Notes: generated by a model from the letters alone, not told the origin. A DNA stretch of 55,611 bases from UBA4416 sp040386075 (GCA_040386075.1 JAZKGE010000029.1:1-55611); one strand, 5' to 3'; shown: positions 25,212-34,379, counted from the stretch's first letter. A program made the numbers and translations.

Positions 25212-25249
25212 AAAAACGCTGGAGATGAAAATCTCCAGCGTTTTTATTT
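25212..25249. terminator. Bidirectional intrinsic terminator between lipoprotein gene and maf
   Basis: A 15-bp perfect stem (AAAAACGCTGGAGAT 25212-25226 with ATCTCCAGCGTTTTT 25231-25245) closed by a GAAA tetraloop, with T-rich sequence on the exit side of both strands. It serves the two convergent genes on either side. Confidence 0.93.
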
Positions 25250-25264
25250 ATATAATTTTTTAAA

Positions 25265-25858
25265 TTAAAATTTCATTAATTCTTCGTACAGTTCTTTCAC
25301 CGGTAAGCCCATTACATTGTAAAAGCTACCTTCAATTTTATCGATACCTATATAACCCAGCCAATCCTGAACGCCATAACCTCCGGCTTTATCATACGGG
25401 CTATAGTTAATTAAATAATATTCTATTTCTTCGGGTTTTAATTTTTTAAAGTAAACTTTGCTTACATCAAAAAAAGTGGTTTGTTTGTTGCCGCTTTTTA
25501 AGCAAACACCGGTAAATACTTCGTGCATTCTACCACTAAGACTTTCCAGCATTTTTTTTCCTTCTACAAAATTGGCAGGTTTGTTAAAAGCTTTACCGTC
25601 GCACCATACAATCGTATCGGCAGTGATAAGAATCTCATCTTCTTTGAGGTCGTCGGGATAAGCATCTGCTTTTTTCTCTGCTAAGTATAAAGGAATTTCC
25701 TCTGCTAAAAGATCAATAGGATAAGTTTCGTCGGCATTGATCGGTTTATTTAAAAAATCAAACCCCAGGCTTTTTAATAATTCCTGGCGGCGGGGAGAGT
25801 TAGATCCTAAAATGATCTGGTATGGAAATTCTTTGATATGTTGTTCTATGCTATTCAT
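25265..25858 (-). CDS. maf: Maf-family nucleoside triphosphate pyrophosphatase
   Basis: A 197-residue Maf protein, which hydrolyses nucleoside triphosphates (dTTP, UTP or modified bases) to monophosphate and pyrophosphate, a house-cleaning role. Motifs: IILGSNSPRRQELLKSLGF at the N-terminus (phosphate-binding SxSPRR), the E of NADETYP, the central ILITADTIVWCDGK and the conserved LSGRMHEVFTGVCL, then DKAGGYGVQDWLG with the catalytic region and IDKIEGSFYNVMGLPV at the end. It overlaps the preceding UbiA gene by 8 bases, so the two are co-translated. Confidence 0.95.
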   Translation of the reverse strand: MNSIEQHIKEFPYQIILGSNSPRRQELLKSLGFDFLNKPINADETYPIDLLAEEIPLYLAEKKADAYPDDLKEDEILITADTIVWCDGKAFNKPANFVEGKKMLESLSGRMHEVFTGVCLKSGNKQTTFFDVSKVYFKKLKPEEIEYYLINYSPYDKAGGYGVQDWLGYIGIDKIEGSFYNVMGLPVKELYEELMKF

Positions 25859-26801
25859 ATAAGTATTTGATTACAAGGGTAAATGCTATGCCAAATAACA
25901 TGATAAATTTAAGCAATAAGCTTGCCATTTTAAAATCTTTACTGGTTTTAGCTCGTATGGTTTGGATCATAAGAAAAACAAGAGGTAATACCACTATTCC
26001 CAGAATATAATACAGCCCTATGTATTGTTTTTCTTTGTAAAATTTAAGACAGGCCAGTAATAATAAACCAATGGTGATAATGATCAGGAAAAAGGTAACA
26101 ACCTTGCTGGTGATCATACCCCAAACAATAGGCATGGTTTTACCGCCGGTTTGTATATCGCCTTTATAATCTTCCATGTCTTTGATAACTTCACGGGCAA
26201 ATGATGTTAAGAAAGCAAAGGCACTATAACCTAAAACTATAATGACAATGGTCTTCAAAAAATCACCGATCGCAAACGAAACAAGTGGACTAACTTCGCC
26301 CATTAAATAGTAATCATATACGATTGGCATTAAAGGAATGGTAGCAGTTAAAACAGAAACAACAATATTACCAACCAATAATTGTTTTTTAAAGTGGGTC
26401 GAATAGAACCATAACAATAAAATACTCAGTACCTGAAACATCAATAATATTATTGTATGACATTTTATAGCCAGAAATAACCCAAGTAATAGGCCTAAAG
26501 CATTAAATACAATATGCAGGATCATGGCCCACCGGCGTTTAATGCTCACATCTATTACTACTGTTTCAGGCCGGTTGATCTTATCGGTTTTAACATCAAA
26601 ATAATCGTTAATAATATACCCGGCGGCAGCAATAAACAAAGTGCTTAATAAGGAGATCGTGAATAGGGCAGGGGTAAATTTCGAGAATTCATTTAAGGGA
26701 TAAAATACCAAATACTTGATGCAGACCTGTGTGATGGCAATGATCAAAAGATTCTCAATTCGGATCAGTTTAAAAAAAGCTATAAAGGGGTTTTTAAGCA
26801 T
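25851..26801 (-). CDS. UbiA-family prenyltransferase
   Basis: A 316-residue integral membrane protein with about eight or nine hydrophobic helices and the UbiA signature NDYFDVKTDKINRP (first Asp-rich motif, about residues 65-78) plus a second Asp-rich region REVIKDMEDYKGDIQTGGKT near 210-230. These motifs chelate magnesium and bind the prenyl diphosphate. In Bacteroidota the copy sitting before maf is usually annotated as geranylgeranylglycerol-phosphate geranylgeranyltransferase; the acceptor cannot be proved from sequence, and a menaquinone-type acceptor is the alternative. Head of a two-gene operon with maf; divergent from the methyltransferase gene. Confidence 0.88.
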   Translation of the reverse strand: MLKNPFIAFFKLIRIENLLIIAITQVCIKYLVFYPLNEFSKFTPALFTISLLSTLFIAAAGYIINDYFDVKTDKINRPETVVIDVSIKRRWAMILHIVFNALGLLLGLFLAIKCHTIILLMFQVLSILLLWFYSTHFKKQLLVGNIVVSVLTATIPLMPIVYDYYLMGEVSPLVSFAIGDFLKTIVIIVLGYSAFAFLTSFAREVIKDMEDYKGDIQTGGKTMPIVWGMITSKVVTFFLIIITIGLLLLACLKFYKEKQYIGLYYILGIVVLPLVFLMIQTIRAKTSKDFKMASLLLKFIMLFGIAFTLVIKYLYE

Positions 26802-26856
26802 CTTCTCAAATTTAGATAGAATTTACTAATTAAATGATATTTTTATAAAAAATGCC

Positions 26857-27441
26857 ATGCACAACCTTACCCAACAATATTGGAACAACAGATACATTAA
26901 CGATGATTTCAGTTGGGATATCGGCGATATATCTTTGCCTTTAAAAACTTATATCGAGCAATTAGATAATAAAGACTTAACGATTTTAATACCCGGGGCA
27001 GGCAATGCTTATGAGGCACAATTTTTAATGGAGCTGGGGTTTAAAAACGTTTACGTACTTGATTTTGCTCAAAAGCCTTTACAGAATTTAAAGAAACGTA
27101 ATCCATTGTTTCCTGATCAACATTTAATTCAACAGGATTTTTTTGAGCATAAAGGGCAATACGATCTTATTCTGGAGCAAACTTTCTTTTGTGCCATTGA
27201 TCCTTTGCTACGAAAGCAGTACGTGCAACACATGAGACAATTACTAAAACCAGGGGGTAAACTGGTTGGTGTATTGTTTGATGATATTTTGAATACCGAT
27301 AAGCCACCGTTTGGAGGAAATAAGCAGGAGTATGAAGCCTTGTTTACCCCAGTATTTGAGATTAAAGTGATGGAACCTTGCTATAATTCGATCAAACCAA
27401 GGACAGGCAGGGAGTTGTTTATTATTATGCAGCCTAAATAA
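26857..27441 (+). CDS. TPMT-like SAM-dependent methyltransferase
   Basis: A 194-residue class I methyltransferase of the thiopurine S-methyltransferase family. Visible features: the N-terminal YWNNRYINDDFSWDIG, the SAM-binding strand and loop ILIPGAGNAYEAQFL, the acidic end YVLDFAQKPL, the core FDLILEQTFFCAIDP-type segment (here YDLILEQTFFCAIDP) and the C-terminal RTGRELFIIM. Bacterial members methylate small thiols, halides or metalloid ions such as tellurite; the substrate cannot be told. A degenerate 21-bp repeat array lies directly downstream. Confidence 0.88.
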   Translation: MHNLTQQYWNNRYINDDFSWDIGDISLPLKTYIEQLDNKDLTILIPGAGNAYEAQFLMELGFKNVYVLDFAQKPLQNLKKRNPLFPDQHLIQQDFFEHKGQYDLILEQTFFCAIDPLLRKQYVQHMRQLLKPGGKLVGVLFDDILNTDKPPFGGNKQEYEALFTPVFEIKVMEPCYNSIKPRTGRELFIIMQPK

Positions 27442-27462
27442 CCGCTACTTGTTTTTATCGTT

Positions 27463-27567
27463 TCATTTTGCGGAGCGTAGGGTTGATTTTGCGCGGTTAG
27501 TTTTTTGTTTTGCGCGACGGGGTTTTCGTTTGCAGCGGCCGTTGTTTCATTTTGAGAGGCGACCTTG
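27463..27567. repeat. Five degenerate 21-bp tandem units
   Basis: Five consecutive units of exactly 21 bp start at 27463, 27484, 27505, 27526 and 27547. Each begins with a T-rich stretch, then TTTTG (TTTG in the fourth), then a GC-rich part; for example TCATTTTGCGGAGCG, TGATTTTGCGCGGTT and TTGTTTTGCGCGACG. The array fills most of the gap between the methyltransferase gene and the membrane-protein gene and ends 18 bases before the latter's TTG start. Confidence 0.6.
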
Positions 27568-27585
27568 TCTTAATTTTTTGTAAAT

Positions 27586-28164
27586 TTGGTTGATAATCCA
27601 TTTCAGGTGCAACCAGACAAGCAATTATTTGACGAAAAACAGTACATGGGTCACAACAGGCTCAGTATGATCTGGCGTACCATTATTGCCCTGTTTTGTT
27701 TTGTTGGGTATTACTGGAGTGAAAATCCAAAACCGGTTCAGGTAGCTATTTTTAAGATCGGTCATTATCCTGCTGTTGATATTCCTAACTCCGGAAAGAT
27801 CTTTTTTTTACTGGGCTTATTGATCCTATCTTTTTCGGCTATGCTTACCTTTATTTTGCATACTCACACAAAAGTGTTTGATAATTATATTATCATTGAT
27901 GGCTTCTGGACAGCGCGCCGTGTAAAGATCAATTTAGATACGATCACACATATCAGAAAAAGCCGTTACAAAAAACATATTTTCAGAAGGGCTGTTTATA
28001 ATTTACATAGCAAAGGTGTTATTCGGTTTTTTACCAGTGGAAATGAATTCATTGAACTGAAAGATAAGGCAGATTTTACCTATCGTATTGGTACACAAAA
28101 AGCACCTGAGCTTTACCACATTCTTAAAAAGCAATTGAGAGTAATGCATGGGGAAAAGGAATAA
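27586..28164 (+). CDS. Two-helix membrane protein of unknown function
   Basis: A 192-residue protein I cannot assign to a named family. It has two transmembrane helices (TIIALFCFVGYYW near residue 33, and IFFLLGLLILSFSAMLTFIL near 74), followed by a ~95-residue basic cytosolic domain (FDNYIIIDGFWTARRVKINL, SRYKKHIFRRAVYNLHSKG) whose predicted beta-rich pattern resembles bacterial PH-like domains. The start is TTG 27586; a stop at 27571 excludes anything longer and the first ATG would lose 20 residues. It is convergent with the LptD-like gene, their ends 8 bases apart. Confidence 0.72.
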   Translation: MVDNPFQVQPDKQLFDEKQYMGHNRLSMIWRTIIALFCFVGYYWSENPKPVQVAIFKIGHYPAVDIPNSGKIFFLLGLLILSFSAMLTFILHTHTKVFDNYIIIDGFWTARRVKINLDTITHIRKSRYKKHIFRRAVYNLHSKGVIRFFTSGNEFIELKDKADFTYRIGTQKAPELYHILKKQLRVMHGEKE

Positions 28165-28172
28165 AAAAACAT

Positions 28173-30830
28173 CTAAAAATTATCATACCACTGTCTTTGT
28201 CTTGGTATCTTCACATCGCTTAACATACTTGTTTTTAAGTTAATGGTTAAGCTGTAGCTCTTTCTAAATCCAAAGGGCACCCAGTCAATTCTCGCTTCCC
28301 AGCATTTTAAGTCGCGGTATATATTGATGCTGGTGTAACTCAAATTTCTGTTGGTAAAATCATAACCACTGGTTACACCTAATTTCCAGAATTTTGTAAC
28401 ATTCATATCTCCACTAAAGTTGAGTGTTTGTATATCGGTAACTTTATTTAAAGTTTTTGTGTAAGTTACATTATAATAAATATTTAAATTCCAGGGTAAT
28501 CTTTCCTGCGCCTGTGTGGTATTTGTTGGTGCAGCGCCTCGTTCGGCTCCGTTTGTCAGATCAGGTTTTTTAGCCCGGGAAGTAATAAGATTAGAACTGA
28601 ACGCAGCATTGATGGCAATGTTTCCTGTTGTAAAATCCATGATCCGGCCATTGGTGTTTACCAGATATTGTTTTGTTCTATAGGCTCTTTCATCGTAGGC
28701 ATTGGTAAAAGGATTTAAAGTGGTACTGGTAACAACAGTAGTATAGTACGGATCAAAAGTAGAGCCAAATACCAGGTCAAAGTACTTCCAGATCTTGGTT
28801 CTTCCTGTCATGGTTAAATTGCTCATTTTAAAACTATCTGCAGCAAAATTATAAGATCCGGCAAAGCTCAGGTTTTGTAAAATAGTTACTTTATTAAATA
28901 CAAACCCTGTATCTGTTTTTTTGCGAACCTTGGCTTCAACGTTATTACTTAAATTTACACTCAGGCTGTTTTGAGTTCCCTGGGCAGGGCCACCAAATAA
29001 GTTGTTCTCAAAAATAGAATATTTTGTTTTATACCTGTAAGTTGTATCGCTGATCACATCTTTCCAAAAACCATATTGTTCCTCGCCAAAATCAGGCCGG
29101 TACGTATATGCTACACTTGGTATCAGTAAATGCCTGATCTGTTTCAAACGCTTACTTTTAAACATATAATCCATGAATAACTTGGTTGTTAATGAGCTGT
29201 TGAAATTAGCGTCATAACCTGTTTTAAAATTCTGATCGGTTGTTTTTACAATGCGGTTAGTTGATTCATCCAACTCTTTACGTGTGGTTTTGGTATACAT
29301 CACAGCACTTAAATTCAATGCAGGGGTTAGCGTAAAATATTTTAATAAAGTAATGTTTGTTGAGATCGGTAAGCTATGTCTGAAACCATATTTTAAACTA
29401 TCTCCAACATTGCCTTTAAAAATAGTGGTGTCGTACCCCGACAAACTATTCCTGGCCTCTAGTAAATAGCTGATACCGATCTTATCAATAGGATTTTGTT
29501 TGATACGATTTTCTTTTTTAAACGGGTAAAAACGATTGATGTTAAACGTTAGCTCAGGAAAAGAAATATTCATGATCTTGGTTTGTGTGTTTTGATCATG
29601 GCGGGCGTTTACTCCAAGTGTTCCTATTTTAAATGTTTTTGAAAAATTAATGTTGGATTGAAAGGTATTGGATAAATATTGCCCGGTATTTTGAGCATTG
29701 TATTTATTGTATTTTGAGGTTCTGATATTTACATCACTGCTAAAGTGGATCGTAGGATTGTTTTTCTGATCCTGAGAATGTCGCCAGTTAATGGCAATAT
29801 CTTTTTGCTTGGTATAGGAAGTGGGTATTTCTTTTTCTCCGCTTCTGAATTCAGAATAACCTAACGATAAGGTTCCGTTGAATTTATAATTAACTGCATA
29901 ATTATTAAGGGTTCGTAAACCCCAGCTGCCATTACTGTAAATATCACCACGGATGGTCATATCGGTTTGATCATTGATTCCCCAATAAAATCCTCCGTCC
30001 TTTAAATAAAATCCAAGGGCATCACTGTTTCCGTAAAACGGAATTAAAATTCCCGAATGTCTTTTTTTTGTATTCGGGAAATAACCAAATGGTAGACCCA
30101 GTGGAGTAGGTACTCCTCCAATTTCTAAATACATTGGTCCGGTTACGATCTTATCATCCGGAATGATCTTGGCTTTTTTGGCTTTAAAAATAGTTCTGGA
30201 ATCTTCATATTGGCAGGGTATACATTCCAGATTTTTCATGTAAACCACATTGTTGCTGTCTTTCTTTACTTCACTTCCTTTTAGCAAGAGGTCGCCTTCT
30301 TTGGTTTTAATGTCGTAGATCTTACCTTTTTTTGTTTTAAAGTTGTAAATTATCTTACGGGCGGTCGATTCCTGATTTTCCATTTTCATGACAGGATTTC
30401 CTTCCTGTTTCCCTAGACTGTCGACCTTACCATAGGCAGTGATCGTATTTTTTTCATTATCAATTTCAATAAACTCGGCTTTCATGTCCATGTCTTCATA
30501 TTTCACATAGCCATCGCCAAATAAATAGATCTTTTGCCCTTTGGTTTCGTATCTTATGGAGTCACGTGCGTTATAAACGATAGGATGTTCCAAAGGTTCT
30601 GCCTCATCTTCTTCGTCCAACGAGTCGCTTGTAACTGTTTTAATGCTGTCGCCAGGCGCTAAAGCAGTTGAAAGAGGAGGTAAAGAAGAGGTATCCTTTG
30701 GTAATTCGTCCTTTTTTGGATTTTTGATGGTTTTTCCACGATTAGGTTTCAGGTCGTCCTGAGCTAAAACGGATGCCGTACTTATTAACAATAATAAGAG
30801 TAAAAAATATATATGTTTGACCGTATTAAT
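28173..30830 (-). CDS. lptD: LptD/OstA-like outer membrane assembly protein
   Basis: About 885 residues. The N-terminal part is an OstA/LptD jelly-roll (YETKGQKIYLFGDGYVKYED, EIDNEKNTITAYGKVDSLGK, KIYNFKTKKGK-type strands), with cysteine pair in ECIPCQYED, followed by a ~600-residue beta-barrel ending WVPFGFRKSYSLTINLKT. The family inserts lipopolysaccharide in the outer membrane. The first canonical start is TTG 30791, which would leave only LISTASVLAQ as leader. Upstream the frame is open and reads NTVKHIYFLLLLLLISTASV, a perfect signal peptide, with no ATG, GTG or TTG before the stop at 30843. ATT 30830 is the best start. A near-consensus promoter (ATTG 30874-30871, N19, TAAATTTA 30851-30844) would give a very short leader. 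Confidence 0.87.
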   Translation of the reverse strand: MNTVKHIYFLLLLLLISTASVLAQDDLKPNRGKTIKNPKKDELPKDTSSLPPLSTALAPGDSIKTVTSDSLDEEDEAEPLEHPIVYNARDSIRYETKGQKIYLFGDGYVKYEDMDMKAEFIEIDNEKNTITAYGKVDSLGKQEGNPVMKMENQESTARKIIYNFKTKKGKIYDIKTKEGDLLLKGSEVKKDSNNVVYMKNLECIPCQYEDSRTIFKAKKAKIIPDDKIVTGPMYLEIGGVPTPLGLPFGYFPNTKKRHSGILIPFYGNSDALGFYLKDGGFYWGINDQTDMTIRGDIYSNGSWGLRTLNNYAVNYKFNGTLSLGYSEFRSGEKEIPTSYTKQKDIAINWRHSQDQKNNPTIHFSSDVNIRTSKYNKYNAQNTGQYLSNTFQSNINFSKTFKIGTLGVNARHDQNTQTKIMNISFPELTFNINRFYPFKKENRIKQNPIDKIGISYLLEARNSLSGYDTTIFKGNVGDSLKYGFRHSLPISTNITLLKYFTLTPALNLSAVMYTKTTRKELDESTNRIVKTTDQNFKTGYDANFNSSLTTKLFMDYMFKSKRLKQIRHLLIPSVAYTYRPDFGEEQYGFWKDVISDTTYRYKTKYSIFENNLFGGPAQGTQNSLSVNLSNNVEAKVRKKTDTGFVFNKVTILQNLSFAGSYNFAADSFKMSNLTMTGRTKIWKYFDLVFGSTFDPYYTTVVTSTTLNPFTNAYDERAYRTKQYLVNTNGRIMDFTTGNIAINAAFSSNLITSRAKKPDLTNGAERGAAPTNTTQAQERLPWNLNIYYNVTYTKTLNKVTDIQTLNFSGDMNVTKFWKLGVTSGYDFTNRNLSYTSINIYRDLKCWEARIDWVPFGFRKSYSLTINLKTSMLSDVKIPRQRQWYDNF

Positions 30831-30907
30831 AGCTACCTGGCACTAAATTTACCTAAACTTACAAAGCTAACAATTACTCGTTTAATTGGTAGTTATTTTT
30901 TACAGAT

Positions 30908-32761
30908 ATGATGGTAAAAAAATATAATATTTTTTTCAAAATTCTATTGGCACAAACGCTGGTTGTACTGATCTTTTGTTCTTTTTATACACCTAAAGAT
31001 GATCCTAAACGTAAAGTGCGTACCATCGTTATTGACCCTGGACACGGCGGAAAAGATCCAGGTTGTAATGGAGTTACCTGTAAGGAAAAAGACATATCGC
31101 TGGCTGTTGCTTTAAAGTTTGGAAAGCTTATTGAAGAACATATAAAAGATGTTAAAGTGATCTTTACCCGCAAAACAGATGTATTTGTAGAGTTGGAAGA
31201 CAGAGCAAGAATTGCAAATGAAAATAATGCCGATCTGTTCATTTCCATTCACTGTAATGCTGCCGGAAAACCCGTTATGATCAAGGACAAAAAGACAGGA
31301 AAAATGAGGGCCAAGACCTTCAAAAACTCAAAAGGAAAAACCATTGTTGTTGAAACCGCTAACCCTGAGCCATATGGTTCAGAAACCTATGTAATGGGTT
31401 TGAAAAATGAAGAAGGTAAAATGAAAGTAGCCCAGCGTGAAAACTCAGCCATGTTACTGGAAGATAATTATGAAACCAAATACCAGGGCTTTGATCCTAA
31501 CAGCGAGGAAAGTTATATCATCATGAGTAATTACACTTCCAGCTATGTGATACAAAGCGCAGGCTTGGCTTTAAAGATCCAGGATCAATATTTAAATAAA
31601 GCCGGACGGGTAGACAAAGGCGTGCATCGTCAAAGTATCTGGGTATTATGGCGAACATCTATGCCTAGCGTATTAACGGAAATAGGATATTTGACCAATC
31701 CACAGGAAGAAAAATTTCTGGGATCAGACAAGGGACAGAATTATTTAGCGGCTTGTTTATTCAGAGCTTTTAGAAAGTACAAAGATGAGCAGGAAGGAAT
31801 AAAGAAGACCTATAATGATGATATCGAGAACCAGGTTCCTTTGGAAAAAGAAAAATACGTTATAGCAGAAGTAAAAGAAGAAAAAATTGAAGAGATAAAG
31901 ACAATTGATAAACCAGATGAAGGATCCGATGTTGAAATAAAAAAGGAAGATAAAGACAAAGAAGATAAAATAATATCGGATGCAGAAGCTTCTGCCAAAA
32001 CTAAAGCTGAAAATGAAGCAAAAGCCAAGGAAAAAGCAGAAGCTGATGCTTTTGCAAAAGCTAAAGCAATTGCAGAACAAAAGGTAAAAGAGGAAGCTGC
32101 TGCCATCAAAAAAGAAAAGTCCGATTCTCTGGCAAAAGTAACAGCTGCCGAAAACTTGGCAAAAGCCAAAGCTGCAGCTGAGCAAAAAGTAAAAAATGAT
32201 GCGATTGCTAAAGCCAAAGCTGATTCCATAGCCGCTTTAAAAACACAGCAGACAAAAATTGATGAACAGGAAAAAAAGTATAAACAATTGATCGCATTGG
32301 CTGATATTAATTTTAAGAATAAAAATTATACGGAAGCTCTTGGCATGTATCAAAAAGCCAATGCCATTGACAGAAAAGATAAAACATATTCTGAAAAAAA
32401 AATAAATGAGATAGAAATCATCATAAAGAAAAAAGAAGAGGTAGCTGCTACACCAACTATTGCAACAACCAACACTACATCTGTGGCACACAATTCTGGA
32501 ATTGTATTTAAAGTACAATTTGCCAGTATGGATAAAGAAGTGGATGCTAAAACAAAATTTGCCAACGTGCCTGATGTTTGGTTCTACAAAGCAGGACCAA
32601 TATTCAAATATACTTCCGGAAGTTTTCCTACGATGGATGATGCCGCAAAGCAACAATCCAAATTAAAAGAATTAGGTTATAAAGATTGCTTTGTAGCAGC
32701 TTTTAAAAACGGTGTTCGTATGGATATTAACGAAGCCAGAAAGTTAACGGAGGGTAACTAG
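30908..32761 (+). CDS. N-acetylmuramoyl-L-alanine amidase with coiled-coil and SPOR-like C-terminus
   Basis: A 617-residue secreted protein. After an N-terminal hydrophobic leader, an Amidase_3 domain (about residues 38-300) shows the zinc-binding VIDPGHGGKDPG, the FISIHCNA motif, and the catalytic Glu in VLTEIGYLTNPQE. It should cut the MurNAc-L-Ala bond of peptidoglycan. A long Lys/Glu/Ala-rich coiled coil follows (about 320-480; AKAKEKAEADAFAKAKA-like repeats), then a ~85-residue SPOR-like domain (VFKVQFASMDKEVDAKTKFA, SGSFPTMDDAAKQQSKLKEL), which probably binds denuded glycan at division sites. Divergent from the LptD-like gene, a pairing seen across Bacteroidota. Confidence 0.92.
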   Translation: MMVKKYNIFFKILLAQTLVVLIFCSFYTPKDDPKRKVRTIVIDPGHGGKDPGCNGVTCKEKDISLAVALKFGKLIEEHIKDVKVIFTRKTDVFVELEDRARIANENNADLFISIHCNAAGKPVMIKDKKTGKMRAKTFKNSKGKTIVVETANPEPYGSETYVMGLKNEEGKMKVAQRENSAMLLEDNYETKYQGFDPNSEESYIIMSNYTSSYVIQSAGLALKIQDQYLNKAGRVDKGVHRQSIWVLWRTSMPSVLTEIGYLTNPQEEKFLGSDKGQNYLAACLFRAFRKYKDEQEGIKKTYNDDIENQVPLEKEKYVIAEVKEEKIEEIKTIDKPDEGSDVEIKKEDKDKEDKIISDAEASAKTKAENEAKAKEKAEADAFAKAKAIAEQKVKEEAAAIKKEKSDSLAKVTAAENLAKAKAAAEQKVKNDAIAKAKADSIAALKTQQTKIDEQEKKYKQLIALADINFKNKNYTEALGMYQKANAIDRKDKTYSEKKINEIEIIIKKKEEVAATPTIATTNTTSVAHNSGIVFKVQFASMDKEVDAKTKFANVPDVWFYKAGPIFKYTSGSFPTMDDAAKQQSKLKELGYKDCFVAAFKNGVRMDINEARKLTEGN

Positions 32762-32777
32762 TTTGTATTTTGGTTCT

Positions 32778-32846
32778 GTCACTTCGAGCGAAGTCGAGAA
32801 GCGTTCTAATGGCTTCTGCCTGGTTCTCGACTTCGCTCGAACTGAC
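32778..32846. repeat. Palindromic repeat (TTCGAGCGAAGTCGAGAA type)
   Basis: Arms 32778-32800 and 32824-32846 pair over 22 of 23 positions; the core is TTCGAGCGAAGTCGAGAA and its complement, with a 23-base loop. Outside the arms, TATTTTG and CAAAATA add further partial pairing. It fills the gap between two convergent genes (amidase and metallophosphoesterase) and shares the CTTCGAG/CTCGAAG core with 13603-13644. It may double as a terminator. Confidence 0.85.
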
Positions 32847-32854
32847 AAAATACT

Positions 32855-34117
32855 CTATGCTTTCTTCAATTCAATAACCGTAATCTCAGGCCAAATACCT
32901 AACCGGCCGGGGTAGCCTAAGAATCCCAAGCCTCGGTTCACATACAAATATTGATTATCCTGTTTGTATAAACCTGCCCAATGTTTGTAAATGTACTGTA
33001 CAGGACTCCATTTAAAGCCTGGTATCTCGATCCCGAATTGCATGCCGTGCGTATGTCCGCTTAAGGTCAGATCAATATCTTTGTATTTTTCTTCCTGGCT
33101 CACCTGAACATCCCAATGTGATGGATCGTGAGATAATAATATTTTAAACGGATAGCCTTCAGTTCCTGCATGTGCATTTTCTAATTTACCATATCGCGGG
33201 AAGCGTAAGTTTCCACCCCAGTTCTCAATACCCAGCAAAGCAATACGTTGTCCGTCTTTTTCAATAGGTACATGCTCGTTCATCAGTAAACGCCATCCCG
33301 ACTGCCTTTGTATGTCTTTTAATGAATCCAGGTTTTGAATTTTATCCTCAGGCGTTTCCCATTGCTTATAATCGCCATAATCATGATTGCCTAAAATACT
33401 ATACACGCCATAAGGCGCTTTTAGCATCTTGTATGTTTCTAAATGCATTGCCGTTTCACTGGATTCATTATTTACCAGGTCGCCTGTAAAGAAAATAGCG
33501 TCGGGCTTTTGTTCCATCACAATGTTAAACGCTTTTACTAACGGATCGGTACTCATAAAACTTCCTGAATGCATATCCGAAAGCTGCACAATTTTAAAAC
33601 CATCAAAGGCATCGGGTAAGTTAGGAGAGGTAACCTTTACCTTATGTACTCTATATTTGTAAGCTCCGCGAACCATACCATAAATAAAGGAAACTGCCGG
33701 TATGAACGAAAAGGTTAAAGCGAGGTAACTGAAAAATTTTAAACGGCTGATATGGTTATTTGTATTTTCAGTTGTGCCTAAATCGCTTGAACTGAATTTG
33801 AATGCAATCCATTTGAATAACCTGATAATATCATCGACTAATAAAAAAACACAACCCAATATTTTGCATAATAATAAAATTAAAAAAATAGCTGAGATGA
33901 AACGCATGGTGTTATTCCACTCCGGTGGTGGGTAAAATGCAGAAACAGCAAATAATAAAAGACTACATACAGCTAAAGTATATGCGATCCATAAAACAAG
34001 TTTACGTTTACCGGGAGAGTAATCGATACTAACTGTTTTTAATGCGAAGAGGAAATACCACTCAAAAAAAAGAATAACTGCAAAAAAGATGAATATAGCA
34101 ATAAACGATGGTTTCAT
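32855..34117 (-). CDS. Membrane-bound metallophosphoesterase (YkuE-like)
   Basis: A 420-residue protein with four N-terminal hydrophobic segments (residues ~5-30, 40-65, 70-100 and 130-150) and a C-terminal calcineurin-like phosphoesterase domain. The five metal-binding blocks are complete: SDMHSG, FFTGDLVNN, GNHDYGDY, LLSHDPSHWD and LSGHTHGMQFG. The layout matches YkuE-like membrane metallophosphoesterases, which act on UDP-sugar or lipid phosphates; the substrate is not determined here. The active domain probably faces the periplasm, judging by family topology. Confidence 0.92.
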   Translation of the reverse strand: MKPSFIAIFIFFAVILFFEWYFLFALKTVSIDYSPGKRKLVLWIAYTLAVCSLLLFAVSAFYPPPEWNNTMRFISAIFLILLLCKILGCVFLLVDDIIRLFKWIAFKFSSSDLGTTENTNNHISRLKFFSYLALTFSFIPAVSFIYGMVRGAYKYRVHKVKVTSPNLPDAFDGFKIVQLSDMHSGSFMSTDPLVKAFNIVMEQKPDAIFFTGDLVNNESSETAMHLETYKMLKAPYGVYSILGNHDYGDYKQWETPEDKIQNLDSLKDIQRQSGWRLLMNEHVPIEKDGQRIALLGIENWGGNLRFPRYGKLENAHAGTEGYPFKILLSHDPSHWDVQVSQEEKYKDIDLTLSGHTHGMQFGIEIPGFKWSPVQYIYKHWAGLYKQDNQYLYVNRGLGFLGYPGRLGIWPEITVIELKKA

Positions 34118-34379
34118 TTTATTTTAAATAGGGAGCAAAGGTATTGTTTTATAGGATTTTGTATGATACAGGTCAGTTATATTTGTATAAAAAGCGCATA
34201 AATTAGGCAATTGTTAGCCTGTTATCGGTGAATGTTACTTTTTTGTAAGGTTATGGAACGATCTTGTAATAATTGTTAATTACTACTAAAAATGTTAATC
34301 AAAATTCGATGAATGGCAAACCAAAATGTGATCTGGATAGTATATTTGGCGCACAAAACTAAACTTAAAAATTAAGACA

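Noticed and set aside
31757..32229. Long antisense frames inside the amidase gene
   Set aside because: They are mirror frames of the Lys/Glu/Ala-rich coiled-coil region, rich in Phe, Ser and Cys without any domain.
34200..34300. AT-rich inverted stretches (such as TTAC-TTTTTT-GTAA and GTAAT...ATTAC) before the thiolase gene
   Set aside because: They are short and expected by chance in AT-rich sequence; no repeated motif supports an operator.
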